Origin: Pseudomonadota bacterium
GTDB taxonomy: Bacteria > Pseudomonadota > Alphaproteobacteria > Acetobacterales > Acetobacteraceae
DNA length: 64,000 nucleotides
Assembly: GCA_021798915.1 (NCBI GenBank)
Contig: JAJZBM010000007.1
Location: forward strand, 50,739-114,738
Direction: 5' to 3'
Position 1 is the first letter of the stretch; each line of letters starts with the position of its first letter. Below the pieces are notes generated by a model, which was not told where the DNA came from, did not search any database, and was given only the letters and a program-made list of their open reading frames with translations. Made by a program: the position numbers and the translations under genes. Below, in pieces: positions 9,468 to 19,471 of this stretch.

Positions 9468-10427
9468 ATGGCGGTCTATACCGAGGTTTCCGACGAGGCG
9501 CTGGCGGCGTTTCTCGGCGAATACGCGATCGGCGGGCTGGTCGCCTTCCGTGGCATCGCCGAGGGGGTGGAGAACAGCAATTACGCGCTCCGCACCGAGG
9601 CCGGGGATTTCATTCTCACGCTTTATGAAAAACGCGTCGAGCGGGCCGATCTGCCGTGGTTTCTCGGCCTTATGGCGCATCTCGCCGGCGCTGGCATTCC
9701 GTGTCCGCTGCCGGTGCATGGGCGGGACGGCGTGGCGTTGCGCGAACTCTGCGGGCGGCCGGCGGCGATCACCACGTTTCTCCCCGGCGTCTGGCCGCGC
9801 CGGGTCGATGTCGCCCATTGCGGCCCGCTCGGGACGGCGCTGGCGCGGCTTCATCGCGCCGGCGAAGGGTATGCGCCGCGCCGCGACAACGCGCTGGGTC
9901 CGGCAAGCTGGGCCGGGCTTTTCGCGCGTGCCGCCGATCACGCCGATGATGTCCGCCCCGGCTTGCGCGCCGAGCTGGCGGCGGCGCTCGCCGCCATTCT
10001 CGGCGCCTGGCCGCAGGGGCTGCCGGTCGGGCATATCCATGCCGATCTCTTTCCCGATAACGTGTTTTTTCTGGATCGCCACATCTCCGGCCTGATCGAT
10101 TTCTATTTCGCGGCGACCGACCTCCTCGCCTATGATCTCGCGGTCTGTCTCAATGCCTGGTGTTTCGAGGCCGATTACAGCTTCAACGTCACCAAGGCGC
10201 GGGCGCTGCTCGCGGCGTACGGCGCGGTGCGGCCGCTCGGCGCCGCCGAGACCGAGTCACTTCCCGTATTGTGTCAGGGGGCGGCGCTCCGCTTTGCGCT
10301 GACCCGGCTTTATGACTGGATCAACACCCCGGCCGGCGCGCTGGTGACGCGCAAGGATCCGCTCGATTATGTTCGCCGCCTTCGCTTCAACCTCGCAGCC
10401 AAGGACGCCAGCGCCTATGGACTCTGA
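9468..10427 (+). CDS. thrB: Homoserine kinase (ThrB type II, aminoglycoside phosphotransferase fold)
   Basis: A 319-residue kinase that phosphorylates homoserine in threonine synthesis. It begins [19 protein letters not shown]. Kinase-like motifs follow: the nucleotide loop region [10 protein letters not shown], the catalytic loop [14 protein letters not shown], and the metal site [12 protein letters not shown]. This is the choline-kinase-like ThrB found in alphaproteobacteria and pseudomonads, not the GHMP kinase of enteric bacteria. The last codons overlap the start of rnhA, a conserved pairing in alphaproteobacteria. A purine-rich GAGGGG lies about a dozen bases before the ATG. Confidence 0.95.
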   Translation: MAVYTEVSDEALAAFLGEYAIGGLVAFRGIAEGVENSNYALRTEAGDFILTLYEKRVERADLPWFLGLMAHLAGAGIPCPLPVHGRDGVALRELCGRPAAITTFLPGVWPRRVDVAHCGPLGTALARLHRAGEGYAPRRDNALGPASWAGLFARAADHADDVRPGLRAELAAALAAILGAWPQGLPVGHIHADLFPDNVFFLDRHISGLIDFYFAATDLLAYDLAVCLNAWCFEADYSFNVTKARALLAAYGAVRPLGAAETESLPVLCQGAALRFALTRLYDWINTPAGALVTRKDPLDYVRRLRFNLAAKDASAYGL

Positions 10428-10878
10428 GGCAAAGACGGTCGAAATCTGGACCGATGGTGGCTGCAAGCCCAATCCCGGGCCGGGCGGATGGGCGGCGATT
10501 TTGCGCCTCGGCGGGCATGAGCGCGTGCTCTCCGGCGCCGAGATCGCGACCACCAATAACCGCATGGAACTGACCGCGGCGGCGGCGGCGTTGGAGGCGT
10601 TGTCACGCCCGTGCCGGGTTGCCCTTTATACCGACAGCGAATACCTGAAAAACGGCATCACCCGCTGGAAGGATGGCTGGGTGCGGCGCAACTGGCGCAA
10701 CGCTGCCGGCGATCCGGTGGCCAATATGGATCTCTGGCGCCGGGTGCTGGAGGTTGCCGCCCGCCACGAGATCACCTGGCATTGGGTGCGCGGCCATGCC
10801 GGGCATGCGCTGAACGAACGCGCCGACCAACTCGCGACCGAGGCGCGTGAGCGGCTGGTCGGCGGCGAGATGAGCTAA
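10417..10878 (+). CDS. rnhA: Ribonuclease HI
   Basis: A 153-residue RNase H that degrades RNA in RNA-DNA hybrids. The four carboxylates are present: Asp13 in [16 protein letters not shown], Glu51 in NNRMELTA, Asp73 in YTDSEYL, and the Asp in NERADQLA, together with the His of [10 protein letters not shown]. The ATG at 10417 lies inside the end of thrB (11-base overlap), indicating translational coupling. Its 3' end runs directly into the second composite repeat. Confidence 0.96.
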   Translation: MDSEAKTVEIWTDGGCKPNPGPGGWAAILRLGGHERVLSGAEIATTNNRMELTAAAAALEALSRPCRVALYTDSEYLKNGITRWKDGWVRRNWRNAAGDPVANMDLWRRVLEVAARHEITWHWVRGHAGHALNERADQLATEARERLVGGEMS

Positions 10879-10879
10879 G

Positions 10880-11046
10880 ACTCTTCTTTTGACTTCCGAA
10901 AAAGCAGCAAAAAGGACTTTTATCCCGGTTTCCTGTCCCGGTTTCTTGTCCCGGTTTCTCGTCCCGGTTTCTCGGGGCGGCAGGGCCGCAGGCACTGCCG
11001 CAACGGATAAAAGTTTTTTGGTTCTTTTTTTCAAAAAAGAACCGCT
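10880..11046 (-). repeat. Composite intergenic repeat, copy 2 (with internal tandem expansion)
   Basis: Read on the minus strand, hairpin A (11043-11020) is followed by CAAAAAACTTTTATCCG, the core GTTGCGGCAG and GAGAAACCGGGAC repeats. After these come ATAAAAGTC and a degenerate hairpin B. The order matches copies at 21.7 and 27.4 kb, but the variable middle is expanded. It lies between the convergent rnhA and PEP-CTERM genes, where hairpin A with its T-runs can serve as a terminator. Confidence 0.85.
10923..10974. repeat. 13-bp tandem repeat, four units, within composite repeat copy 2
   Basis: Four head-to-tail units: TCCCGGTTTCCTG, TCCCGGTTTCTTG, and TCCCGGTTTCTCG twice. The corresponding position in the copy at 27.4 kb has a single similar unit, so the tract appears to have grown by slippage within the element. 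Confidence 0.9.
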
Positions 11047-12201
11047 TTACCCTCTCTTTTCTTCCCGCTGGCGGCGGAGGCGCGTGAGGGCGAGCGCGCC
11101 GGTGGCGAGCAAGGCGAGGGCGGACGGTTCCGGGACGTCTGCCGTCGTGGTCGGGATACCGCTGAGATCGCCGAGCGGCAAAGCGAGGTTGTGGACCTCC
11201 CCGCCCTGATCGAGGGATTCGCCGATCACCGCGCCGGTGAGATCGCCGGAGGGGTTGCTGATCGTCGCGCCCGGGGCGAGGATCTGCCCGGCCCAGCCGC
11301 CGGCGAAATTCAGCGTCGTTGTGTCGACGAAATCCCAGATCACGCTGGCGTCGCCGGTGAAGGTGTTGAGATTGGGCAGCGGCGTGGCCGAATTCCCGGT
11401 GACCACGACGATGACGGCGTCGAGCCCGTTGGTATTGACGCCGGCGAAATTCTGATAGGTGGCGAGATCGTTCATCGTCGTCGTGATGAACCCATAAGTC
11501 TCGCCGCCGCCGAAATTGCCGCTCGCCTGGGTTGCGGTGAACGCGGTCGGGCCGTTCTGGACATAGGGGCCGACGGCCACTGCCCCGCTCGTGGTCGCGA
11601 GGGTCGCGAGCGAGGTGCTGAGATCGGTGAGTGCGGCCTGGAACGGCATGGTTGCGGCGAAGGGGAACACCGTGCTTGCGGCGAGCCCGGTTTTGATCGT
11701 GCCGGCGCTGGCGTTTTGGGTTACCCCGGCGGTGGCGGCGGCGGTGTTGATGAAAGTCGGGTTGCTGATCTGGCCGGCGTTCTGCCCGACGATATTGACC
11801 CCGCCGGCGTGCTGGAGCGAGAGATTGCTGCCCGAAGCATTGCTGCCCTGGATGTCGGCGTCGCCAGCGATCAGGGTCGCGCCGCCGGAGACGTTGCCCC
11901 AGACATCGAGCGCGCCATAGGTCGCGCCGAGGGCGGCGTTGGTGGTGTCTCCGGTGCAGCCATTGAAGCAAATATTATGGCCCGAGCCGGTGAAATTGCC
12001 GCCGACCGCGACCCGCCCCTCGGTTTCGTTGGCGGCGTTATCATTGCCGAAGGTGACGACGTTGAACTGGTTGAGCACGGCATCGGCGAGCGAGAGTTCG
12101 GCGGCGGTGAGCCCGCCGGCGCGGGCCGGGGAGGGCGCGGCGGCGAGGAGAGAAAGCCCGGCGAGGATGGCGACGGGGAACGAGAGAGACGTGATCTTCA
12201 A
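11047..12201 (-). CDS. Choice-of-anchor A family protein with PEP-CTERM sorting signal
   Basis: A 384-residue secreted protein. It has a signal peptide (MKITSLSFPV to PSPARAG) and a choice-of-anchor A domain beginning near residue 35 with NQFNVVTFGNDN, EGRVAVGGNFTGSG and DVWGNVSGGATLIAGDADI. The C-terminal sorting signal consists of VPEPSALALL, a hydrophobic helix and RLRRQREEKR. PEP-CTERM proteins are processed by an exosortase and go to the envelope or extracellular matrix; no exosortase gene is in this window. The start is a TTG (12201) with GGAG six bases upstream. The hydrophobic signal sequence begins right after it, and no in-frame ATG fits better. Its stop abuts composite repeat copy 2. 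Confidence 0.88.
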   Translation of the reverse strand: MKITSLSFPVAILAGLSLLAAAPSPARAGGLTAAELSLADAVLNQFNVVTFGNDNAANETEGRVAVGGNFTGSGHNICFNGCTGDTTNAALGATYGALDVWGNVSGGATLIAGDADIQGSNASGSNLSLQHAGGVNIVGQNAGQISNPTFINTAAATAGVTQNASAGTIKTGLAASTVFPFAATMPFQAALTDLSTSLATLATTSGAVAVGPYVQNGPTAFTATQASGNFGGGETYGFITTTMNDLATYQNFAGVNTNGLDAVIVVVTGNSATPLPNLNTFTGDASVIWDFVDTTTLNFAGGWAGQILAPGATISNPSGDLTGAVIGESLDQGGEVHNLALPLGDLSGIPTTTADVPEPSALALLATGALALTRLRRQREEKRG

Positions 12202-12237
12202 GACCGACTCCGCATGGGCGAGAGTGAAATTTGCACT

Positions 12238-12266
12238 AAAATATCGTTAAAAAATGGATTTAGCAA
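12238..12266 (-). promoter_or_regulatory. Candidate promoter for the choice-of-anchor A gene
   Basis: Minus-strand TTGCTA (12266-12261) and TATTTT (12243-12238) with a 17-base spacer, in a conspicuously AT-rich stretch. The start codon follows about 37 bases after the -10 box, leaving a short leader of roughly 30 bases. Confidence 0.45.
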
Positions 12267-12310
12267 CGCGAATGAAATACCCGCCGCTCGCTTTGATCGG
12301 TCGGGCGTGA

Positions 12311-13069
12311 TCAGTCCGGAACGCGCCGCCGGCGGCGGCGAAACAGGATGAACATCAAGGAGGCGGTGGCCAGCAGGAGGAGCGACGCGGGTTCGGGAAC
12401 CGCGTCAGCGGCGCCGACGGCCGGGCTGGCCCCCGATACGCTGACGCCGCTCGGGATCGGGATCGGCTGCCAGGCGCCGCCGCCATCGAGGGAGCCGCCG
12501 GGGGGATTGGGGGGCGTGCCGGCATTGTCTCCAAGGCCGGGGTAATTCGCTGGGCCGCCGCCCGAGGAACGTCCGCCCCCCGATTGTCCATCATGCGATT
12601 CGCCGCCGGGCGCGCCGGCGAAGGGATTGGAGGGCATGAACGGAAAAAGCCCGGAGGGCATGGCGCCGGGCGACCAGGAGCCGGCACCGGCGCCGTCATG
12701 GTCGTTTCCCCCGTTGCCGCGGTTGCGCCCATCATCGGCATTGCCGAAGGGGAGGGGATTGGGGGGCGGGCCGCCACCGATCAGATCCGGGCGGAATTTA
12801 TTGCCGCGATCACCGCGATCATTGCCGCACTCTCCGCCCCCGGCACAATTCTCATAGAAAACGTCATGCGCGACGAGGAGGGAGAGATCGCCCTCGCCGC
12901 CCGCCCCGGCGCGGGAAGGCGCGCCCTGCCGCGCCTCGGCGTGGGTTTGATCGTCCGCGACATGGCTGGCCTGGTCGCGATCGGCCGGGGATGCCGGCAG
13001 GATCATGGTGAGGGATCCCATGGCATTGGCGAGCGCGAACAGTGAGAGGAGACGGAGTTTTGTGACCAT
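12311..13069 (-). CDS. Gly/Asn/Asp-rich PEP-CTERM protein of unknown function
   Basis: A 252-residue protein with a signal-like N-terminus (MVTKLRLLSLFALANAMGSL). A long low-complexity middle rich in Gly, Pro, Asn, Asp and Ser contains two Cys in CAGGGEC. It ends with the sorting signal AVPEPASLLLLATASLMFIL followed by an Arg-rich tail. No recognisable domain lies between the ends. It is on the same strand as, and upstream of, the choice-of-anchor A gene, and both have the same sorting signal, so they may share an export route. GGAAG lies just before the ATG. Confidence 0.8.
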   Translation of the reverse strand: MVTKLRLLSLFALANAMGSLTMILPASPADRDQASHVADDQTHAEARQGAPSRAGAGGEGDLSLLVAHDVFYENCAGGGECGNDRGDRGNKFRPDLIGGGPPPNPLPFGNADDGRNRGNGGNDHDGAGAGSWSPGAMPSGLFPFMPSNPFAGAPGGESHDGQSGGGRSSGGGPANYPGLGDNAGTPPNPPGGSLDGGGAWQPIPIPSGVSVSGASPAVGAADAVPEPASLLLLATASLMFILFRRRRRRVPD

Positions 13070-13198
13070 GACGACTTCCGGATAGTCGAGTCTCAGAAAA
13101 ATAGATTAATTTTTGATGAATATCCTGCCGCCGATCCCTGCGCCCGCCGCATGTCAGGTCAGGGGCTCGCCCGTCGCCGCGTTTTCGCGCGCCCCCGG

Positions 13199-13227
13199 TT
13201 GACGCAAACCCGCCCACGGGGCTACAT
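13199..13227 (+). promoter_or_regulatory. Promoter of tRNA-Leu
   Basis: TTGACG (13199-13204) and CTACAT (13222-13227) separated by exactly 17 bases, with the tRNA beginning 21 bases after the -10 box. The spacing and the CTANAT-like -10 fit alphaproteobacterial stable-RNA promoters. Confidence 0.6.
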
Positions 13228-13247
13228 CGCCGCCCCACCGGAACAAT

Positions 13248-13334
13248 GCCCAGGTGGCGGAATTGGTAGACGCGCAGGTTTCAGGTACCTGTGGCCGCAA
13301 GGTCGTGGAAGTTCGAGTCTTCTCCTGGGCACCA
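13248..13334 (+). tRNA. tRNA-Leu(CAG)
   Basis: An 87-base tRNA with acceptor arm GCCCAGG pairing with CCTGGGC, then discriminator A and an encoded CCA. D-loop TGGCGGAATTGGTAGACGC is typical of class II tRNA-Leu. The anticodon stem CAGGT/ACCTG encloses loop TTCAGGT with anticodon CAG. A variable arm and the T-arm GTTCGAGTC follow. RNase D is encoded 40 bases downstream. Confidence 0.97.
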
Positions 13335-13374
13335 GGCGCCAGCGGCGCAATTTTCTGAGCGGGGTATCGGGTTC

Positions 13375-14010
13375 ATGGCCAACGGCAACGTGCATTTCCA
13401 TCGCCATGACCTGCCCGAGGGCCTCGATCTCGGCCCGGTGGTCGCCGTCGATACCGAGACCATGGGGCTCGATCCGCGCCGCGACCGGCTCTGCCTCGTG
13501 CAGCTCTCCGCCGGCGACGGTCATGCCCATCTGGTGCAGATCGTGCCGCCGAGCCGCGGCGGCCGCGGCGCCGATTGCCCGCGTCTCAAGGCGCTGCTCG
13601 CCGATCCGGCGCGGGTCAAGCTCATGCATTTCGCGCGCTTCGATGTCGCGACGCTGTATCAGGCGCTCGGCGTCACGGTGGCGCCGGTGAAATGCACGAA
13701 AATCGCGGCGAAGCTCACCCGCACCTTCACCGACCGCCATGGTCTGCGCGATCTCTGCCGCGAATTGCTCGGGGTCGAGATTTCCAAGGAGCAGCAGACC
13801 TCCGATTGGGGGGCTGACGAGCTTTCGCCGCAGCAACTCGCCTATGCCGCCGCCGATGTCCTCCATCTGCACGCGCTCTGGGCGCGGCTCGCCGCCCTGC
13901 TGGCGCGCGAGGGGCGCGAATCGCTCGCCGAGGCCTGTTTCGCGTTTCTACCGGCCCGCGCCCGGCTCGATCTCCTTGGCTATGAGACGCCGGATATTTT
14001 TGCCCATTGA
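13375..14010 (+). CDS. rnd: Ribonuclease D-like 3'-5' exonuclease (short form)
   Basis: A 211-residue DEDDy exonuclease. The acidic motifs are VDTETMGLDPRRD, MHFARFDVATL and YAAADVLHLHAL. It ends soon after the exonuclease fold and lacks the HRDC domains of E. coli RNase D, which is normal for alphaproteobacterial versions. The likely role is trimming tRNA 3' ends. It begins 40 bases after tRNA-Leu on the same strand with no obvious terminator between, so the processing enzyme may be transcribed together with one of its own substrates. Confidence 0.9.
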   Translation: MANGNVHFHRHDLPEGLDLGPVVAVDTETMGLDPRRDRLCLVQLSAGDGHAHLVQIVPPSRGGRGADCPRLKALLADPARVKLMHFARFDVATLYQALGVTVAPVKCTKIAAKLTRTFTDRHGLRDLCRELLGVEISKEQQTSDWGADELSPQQLAYAAADVLHLHALWARLAALLAREGRESLAEACFAFLPARARLDLLGYETPDIFAH

Positions 14011-14052
14011 GCCGCGGCGGGGCTGAAAATTTGTTCGTGAGCGCCATAATTC

Positions 14053-14067
14053 TGGCATGAAATTTGT
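14053..14067 (+). promoter_or_regulatory. Weak candidate sigma-54 promoter ahead of kdsD
   Basis: TGGCATG, four bases, then TTGT, with the spacing of the -24/-12 consensus TGGCACG-N4-TTGC. It has two mismatches, one of which alters the usually invariant -12 GC. It lies 80 bases upstream of the operon that ends with rpoN, which makes autoregulation conceivable, but the match alone is not persuasive. Confidence 0.2.
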
Positions 14068-14146
14068 CTAAGGGCGGTTTCATGCTTATGTCCGCCGCAA
14101 GCGCGCAGGATCGCCGCGCCGAGCCGAGACCGCGAAAAGAGCGAGC

Positions 14147-15160
14147 ATGTCCGTCACACTGACCGAGACCGAGGATGCCCTGACCACCGCGCGCGCCGTG
14201 CTGGCGAGCGAGGTGGACGGGATCGAGGCGCTGGCGGCGGCGCTGGATGGCGGCTTTCGTCGCGCCGTGGAGACGCTTGCCGCGGTTTCCGGCCGCGTCG
14301 TCGTCTCCGGGATGGGGAAATCCGGCCATATCGGGCGCAAGATCGCCGCAACCCTGGCCTCCACCGGCACGCCTTCGCTCTTCGTTCACCCCGCCGAGGC
14401 CTCGCATGGCGATCTCGGCATGATTTTGCCCGGGGACGCGGTGCTCGCGCTCTCCAATTCCGGCGAGACGCCCGAACTCGCCGATCTCGTCGGCCATAGC
14501 CGCCGCTTCGGTCTGCCGCTGATCGCCATCACCCGCGAACCCGGCTCGGCGCTGGCGCAGCAGGCGGATATCGTGCTGGTTTTGCCGAAAGTCCCGGAAG
14601 CCTGCCCGATGGGCCTCGCGCCGACCACCAGCACCACCATGCAGCTCGCCCTCGGCGATGCGCTGGCGGTCGCCCTCCTCACCCGGCGCGGCTTCACCGC
14701 CGCCGATTTCCGCCAGTTCCATCCCGGCGGCAAGCTCGGGGCGCGGCTCAAGCGGGTGCGCGAGCTGATGCATGACGGGGCGGCGCTGCCGCTGGTCACG
14801 CCGGAGACGCGGATGGACGCGGCGCTCCTGGTGATGACCGAGAAGCGTTTCGGCTGTCTCGGCGTGGTCGATGACGCGGGCAGGCTGATCGGGGTCATCA
14901 CCGATGGTGATCTGCGCCGCGCGATGGGGCCGGCGCTGCTGGCGCGGCCGGCCGGCGAGATCATGACCGCAGCGCCGCGCAGCATCGCCCCCGACGCGCT
15001 CGCCGCCGAGGCGCTCCATCAGATGACCGATTCGGAACGCCCGATCACCGCCCTCTTCGTCGTCGCGCCGATGGCTGACGGGGCGGCCGAGGGGGTGGGC
15101 GAGGGGGTGCCGATCGGCATTCTCCACATCCATGATCTGTTGCGCGCCGGGGTGGCGTGA
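14147..15160 (+). CDS. kdsD: Arabinose-5-phosphate isomerase (KpsF/GutQ family)
   Basis: A 337-residue enzyme converting ribulose-5-phosphate to arabinose-5-phosphate, the first step towards Kdo of LPS. An N-terminal SIS sugar-isomerase domain (SGMGKSGHIGRKIAATLAST, HGDLGM, ALSNSGETPEL) is followed by two CBS domains (from about residue 205: LMHDGAALPLV to GVVDDAGRLIGVITDGDLRR, then IMTAAPRSI to the end). It starts the operon leading into lptC, lptA, lptB and rpoN, linking Kdo supply with LPS export. Confidence 0.95.
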   Translation: MSVTLTETEDALTTARAVLASEVDGIEALAAALDGGFRRAVETLAAVSGRVVVSGMGKSGHIGRKIAATLASTGTPSLFVHPAEASHGDLGMILPGDAVLALSNSGETPELADLVGHSRRFGLPLIAITREPGSALAQQADIVLVLPKVPEACPMGLAPTTSTTMQLALGDALAVALLTRRGFTAADFRQFHPGGKLGARLKRVRELMHDGAALPLVTPETRMDAALLVMTEKRFGCLGVVDDAGRLIGVITDGDLRRAMGPALLARPAGEIMTAAPRSIAPDALAAEALHQMTDSERPITALFVVAPMADGAAEGVGEGVPIGILHIHDLLRAGVA

Positions 15161-15170
15161 GCGGGGCGGC

Positions 15171-15866
15171 ATGAGCACGGGCAATCCCCGCCTTCGCGTC
15201 GCCGCCGAGGAGAGCCGGCTCGCCATCGCCGCCGCCCGCAGCCAGCGCGCGCCGACGCCAGCGCACATCGCCCGGCGGCGACTTCTGATCTCCTGGTCGA
15301 AGCGGCTGCTGCCGGCCTTCGCTCTGGCGTTGCTCGCCTCGATCGCGCTGTGGCCGGAGATCGCGCGCCAGACCGCGGCCGGGCGCGCGGCGATGCGCGG
15401 CTGGAGCGCCAGCATCACCGCCAGCGGCCAGATGATCAACGCCCGCTATCACGGGGTCGACGAGAAAAACCGCCCCTACACCCTGACCGCGAGCACCGCG
15501 ACGCAGGTGACGCCCGAGCGCGTCAACCTCGCCGATCCCAAGGGCGATGTCCTGATGGAGAGCGGCAACTGGCTGATGCTGAAAGCCGAGCGCGGGGTCT
15601 ATATGCAGCATCTGAGCCAGCTCGATCTCGAAGGCGATGTCACCCTCTATCGCGACGATGGCACCACCCTCCATTCCGCCACCGCCGTCCTCGATCTCCG
15701 CGCCGGCGCCGGGGCAAGCAACGATATCACCAATGCCGAGGGGCCGTTCGGCACGCTCGATGCCATGGGCTTCGCCCTGGTCGACAAGGGGGCGGTGATC
15801 CAGTTCGTCGGCCCGGCCCGGCTCGTCCTCAACAACGACCACGCCGAGAGCCATGACCAGCCTTAG
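15171..15866 (+). CDS. lptC: LPS export ABC transporter periplasmic protein LptC
   Basis: A 231-residue bitopic protein: a basic N-terminus, one membrane helix (about residues 45-62, LLPAFALALLASIALW), then a periplasmic beta-jellyroll domain with YTLTASTATQV and EGDVTLYRDDGTTLHSATAVLD. LptC receives LPS from LptBFG and hands it to LptA. The 3' end overlaps lptA by 14 bases, and the gene starts 10 bases after kdsD. Confidence 0.92.
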   Translation: MSTGNPRLRVAAEESRLAIAAARSQRAPTPAHIARRRLLISWSKRLLPAFALALLASIALWPEIARQTAAGRAAMRGWSASITASGQMINARYHGVDEKNRPYTLTASTATQVTPERVNLADPKGDVLMESGNWLMLKAERGVYMQHLSQLDLEGDVTLYRDDGTTLHSATAVLDLRAGAGASNDITNAEGPFGTLDAMGFALVDKGAVIQFVGPARLVLNNDHAESHDQP

Positions 15867-17079
15867 CCGCCGGGTGCCGATGCGCCTATTCATCGGGGCG
15901 GCCTTCGGCCTCGCCGCCCTGGTCGTGCGGGCGGGTTCTCTGCACGCGCAGCCGATCGACATGTCGCATGGCGGGCCGATCACGGTGACGGCGCGCGACG
16001 GCATGGATTGGCGCCAGAACGACCAGGAGGTGGTGGCGCGGGGCGATGCGGTCGCTATTCGGGACAACGTCACCGTCACCGCCGATGTCCTGATCGCGCA
16101 TTACCGCAAGAAGGCCAGCGCAACCCCCGGCGGCGGGCAGAGCGGCGCTGGTGCGGCGGCGGGCGCGAAGCCGGCGGGCGCGAAACCGGTGGCCGCGAAG
16201 CCGGTGGCCGTGAAGACAGGCGAGGCCAAGCCGCCCGCTGGTAATCCGCCCGCGACCAGCCCGCCGGCCCCAGGGACGGCGGACGACAGCGGTGGTAACG
16301 AGATTTATCGTCTGGACGCGGTCGGGCATGTGCATATCTTCACCGCGACCGATCAGGCCTGGGGTGACAAGGGCGTCTATGACATGGACCAGGCGGTGCT
16401 GATCCTGACCGGCCACGCCCTCCGCCTGACCACGCCGCAGGATGTGGTGACGGCGCGCGACAGCATGGAATATTACTCGCAAACGCGCATCTCGATCGCT
16501 CGCGGCAACGCCGTCGTCGTCACCAGCGACGGCCGGCGGATCGCCGCCGACACGCTGGTCTCCTATTCCGAGCCCCCTGATCAGCCGGCGAGCGGCACGC
16601 CGGCGGCGCCGAAACCGCCACCACCGGCGGACAAACCCGGCCAGAAGCCGGATGAGCTGCAAGCCGCCTCGGGCAAGCTCAAGCGCGTCGAGGCCTATGG
16701 CAATGTCGATCTCCGCACCGCGACCGAAATCGTCTATGGTGATCGCGGCGTCTATGTGCCCGATACCGGCAAGGCTCGCGTCATCGGCAATGTGCGGGTG
16801 ACGCGGGGGGATAATCAGGTCAATGGCGTGGCGGCCGATGTCGATATGAAAACCGGGGTGTCCACCATGCTTTCCAGCACCGATCAGCGCGTCCACGGGC
16901 TGATCATGCCGACCCAGAACGAGAACGGCACCGCCAAGACCGATGGCGACAAGAAAGCTGCGGCCAAGAAGGACGCCAAGGCGGGCGAGAAGACGGGTGA
17001 GAAGGTGGGCGACAAGGCGGCCACCGCCCAACCGGCCGTGCCGCCGGCAACGGCGCCAGCAGCGGCGCCGGCGCCATGA
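15853..17079 (+). CDS. lptA: LPS transport periplasmic protein LptA (OstA-like), long Ala/Lys/Pro-rich form
   Basis: A 408-residue periplasmic LPS bridge protein, about twice the size of E. coli LptA. A signal peptide (to about residue 33, SLHAQP) precedes OstA-fold segments ITVTARDGMDWRQNDQEVVARGDA, VGHVHIFTATDQAWGDKGVYD, and VEAYGNVDLRTATEIVYGDRG to VRVTRGDNQVNG. Low-complexity inserts separate them (Ala/Lys/Pro repeats near residues 96-145 and 238-265), and a Lys/Ala/Glu/Pro tail closes the chain. The lptB start overlaps the stop by 4 bases (ATGA). Confidence 0.9.
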   Translation: MTSLSRRVPMRLFIGAAFGLAALVVRAGSLHAQPIDMSHGGPITVTARDGMDWRQNDQEVVARGDAVAIRDNVTVTADVLIAHYRKKASATPGGGQSGAGAAAGAKPAGAKPVAAKPVAVKTGEAKPPAGNPPATSPPAPGTADDSGGNEIYRLDAVGHVHIFTATDQAWGDKGVYDMDQAVLILTGHALRLTTPQDVVTARDSMEYYSQTRISIARGNAVVVTSDGRRIAADTLVSYSEPPDQPASGTPAAPKPPPPADKPGQKPDELQAASGKLKRVEAYGNVDLRTATEIVYGDRGVYVPDTGKARVIGNVRVTRGDNQVNGVAADVDMKTGVSTMLSSTDQRVHGLIMPTQNENGTAKTDGDKKAAAKKDAKAGEKTGEKVGDKAATAQPAVPPATAPAAAPAP

Positions 17080-17825
17080 CCGAGCTTCGCGTCGTCCAAG
17101 GCCAGATCGGCCTCACCGCGAGCGGTCTCGGCAAGACCTACAAGAAGCGCCCGGTGGTGCGGAACGTCTCGATCTCGGTCCGGCGCGGCGAGGCGGTCGG
17201 CCTGCTCGGGCCGAACGGGGCGGGCAAGACGACGACGTTCTACATGATCGTCGGCCTGGTGCAGCCCGATACCGGCGCCATCCGGCTCGACGGCAACGAG
17301 ATCACCGGCTTGCCGATGTATCGCCGGGCGCGCCTCGGTATCGGCTATCTGCCGCAGGAGGCGAGCATTTTCCGCGGCCTCAATGTCGAGCAGAACATCA
17401 TGTCGGCGCTCGAGGTGGTCGAGTCGCGGAAGGACCGGCGCGATCAGATGCTCGACGAATTGCTCGCCGAATTCGGGATCGGCCATCTCCGCCGCACGCC
17501 CTCGCTTGCGCTCTCGGGCGGCGAGCGGCGGCGGCTCGAGATCGCCCGCGCGCTCGCGACCCAGCCGAGCTATATTCTGCTCGATGAGCCGCTGGCCGGC
17601 ATCGATCCCATCGCGGTCGGGGAAATCCGTGATCTCGTCTCGCATCTCAAGGATCGCGGCATCGGCGTCTTGATCACCGACCATAACGTCCGCGAGACGC
17701 TGGAGGTGATCGACCGCGCCTATATCATGCATGACGGACAGGTGTTGATGGAAGGCCAGCCGCATGAGGTGGTGGCGCATGAGGATGTGCGGCGCGTATA
17801 CCTCGGCGAAAGGTTTAGTCTCTAG
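17076..17825 (+). CDS. lptB: LPS export ABC transporter ATP-binding protein LptB
   Basis: A 249-residue ATPase that powers LPS extraction from the inner membrane. It has Walker A GPNGAGKTT (residues 45-53), signature LSGGERRR, Walker B YILLDEPLAGIDP and the switch His in LITDHNVRE. The N-terminal extension before GLGKTYKKRPVV is a few residues longer than in enterobacteria. The permease partners LptF and LptG are not in the window. Confidence 0.96.
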   Translation: MTELRVVQGQIGLTASGLGKTYKKRPVVRNVSISVRRGEAVGLLGPNGAGKTTTFYMIVGLVQPDTGAIRLDGNEITGLPMYRRARLGIGYLPQEASIFRGLNVEQNIMSALEVVESRKDRRDQMLDELLAEFGIGHLRRTPSLALSGGERRRLEIARALATQPSYILLDEPLAGIDPIAVGEIRDLVSHLKDRGIGVLITDHNVRETLEVIDRAYIMHDGQVLMEGQPHEVVAHEDVRRVYLGERFSL

Positions 17826-17836
17826 GATCCGGGCGC

Positions 17837-19378
<1,542 letters not shown>

Positions 19379-19471
19379 GTCGAGATGGTGTAGATATAGG
19401 TAAATTTTCGGATTTCTTTGGCGAACTCTGATCTTATCCTGGGGCAATAACCTGGTGAAAGGGTGAAGTCG

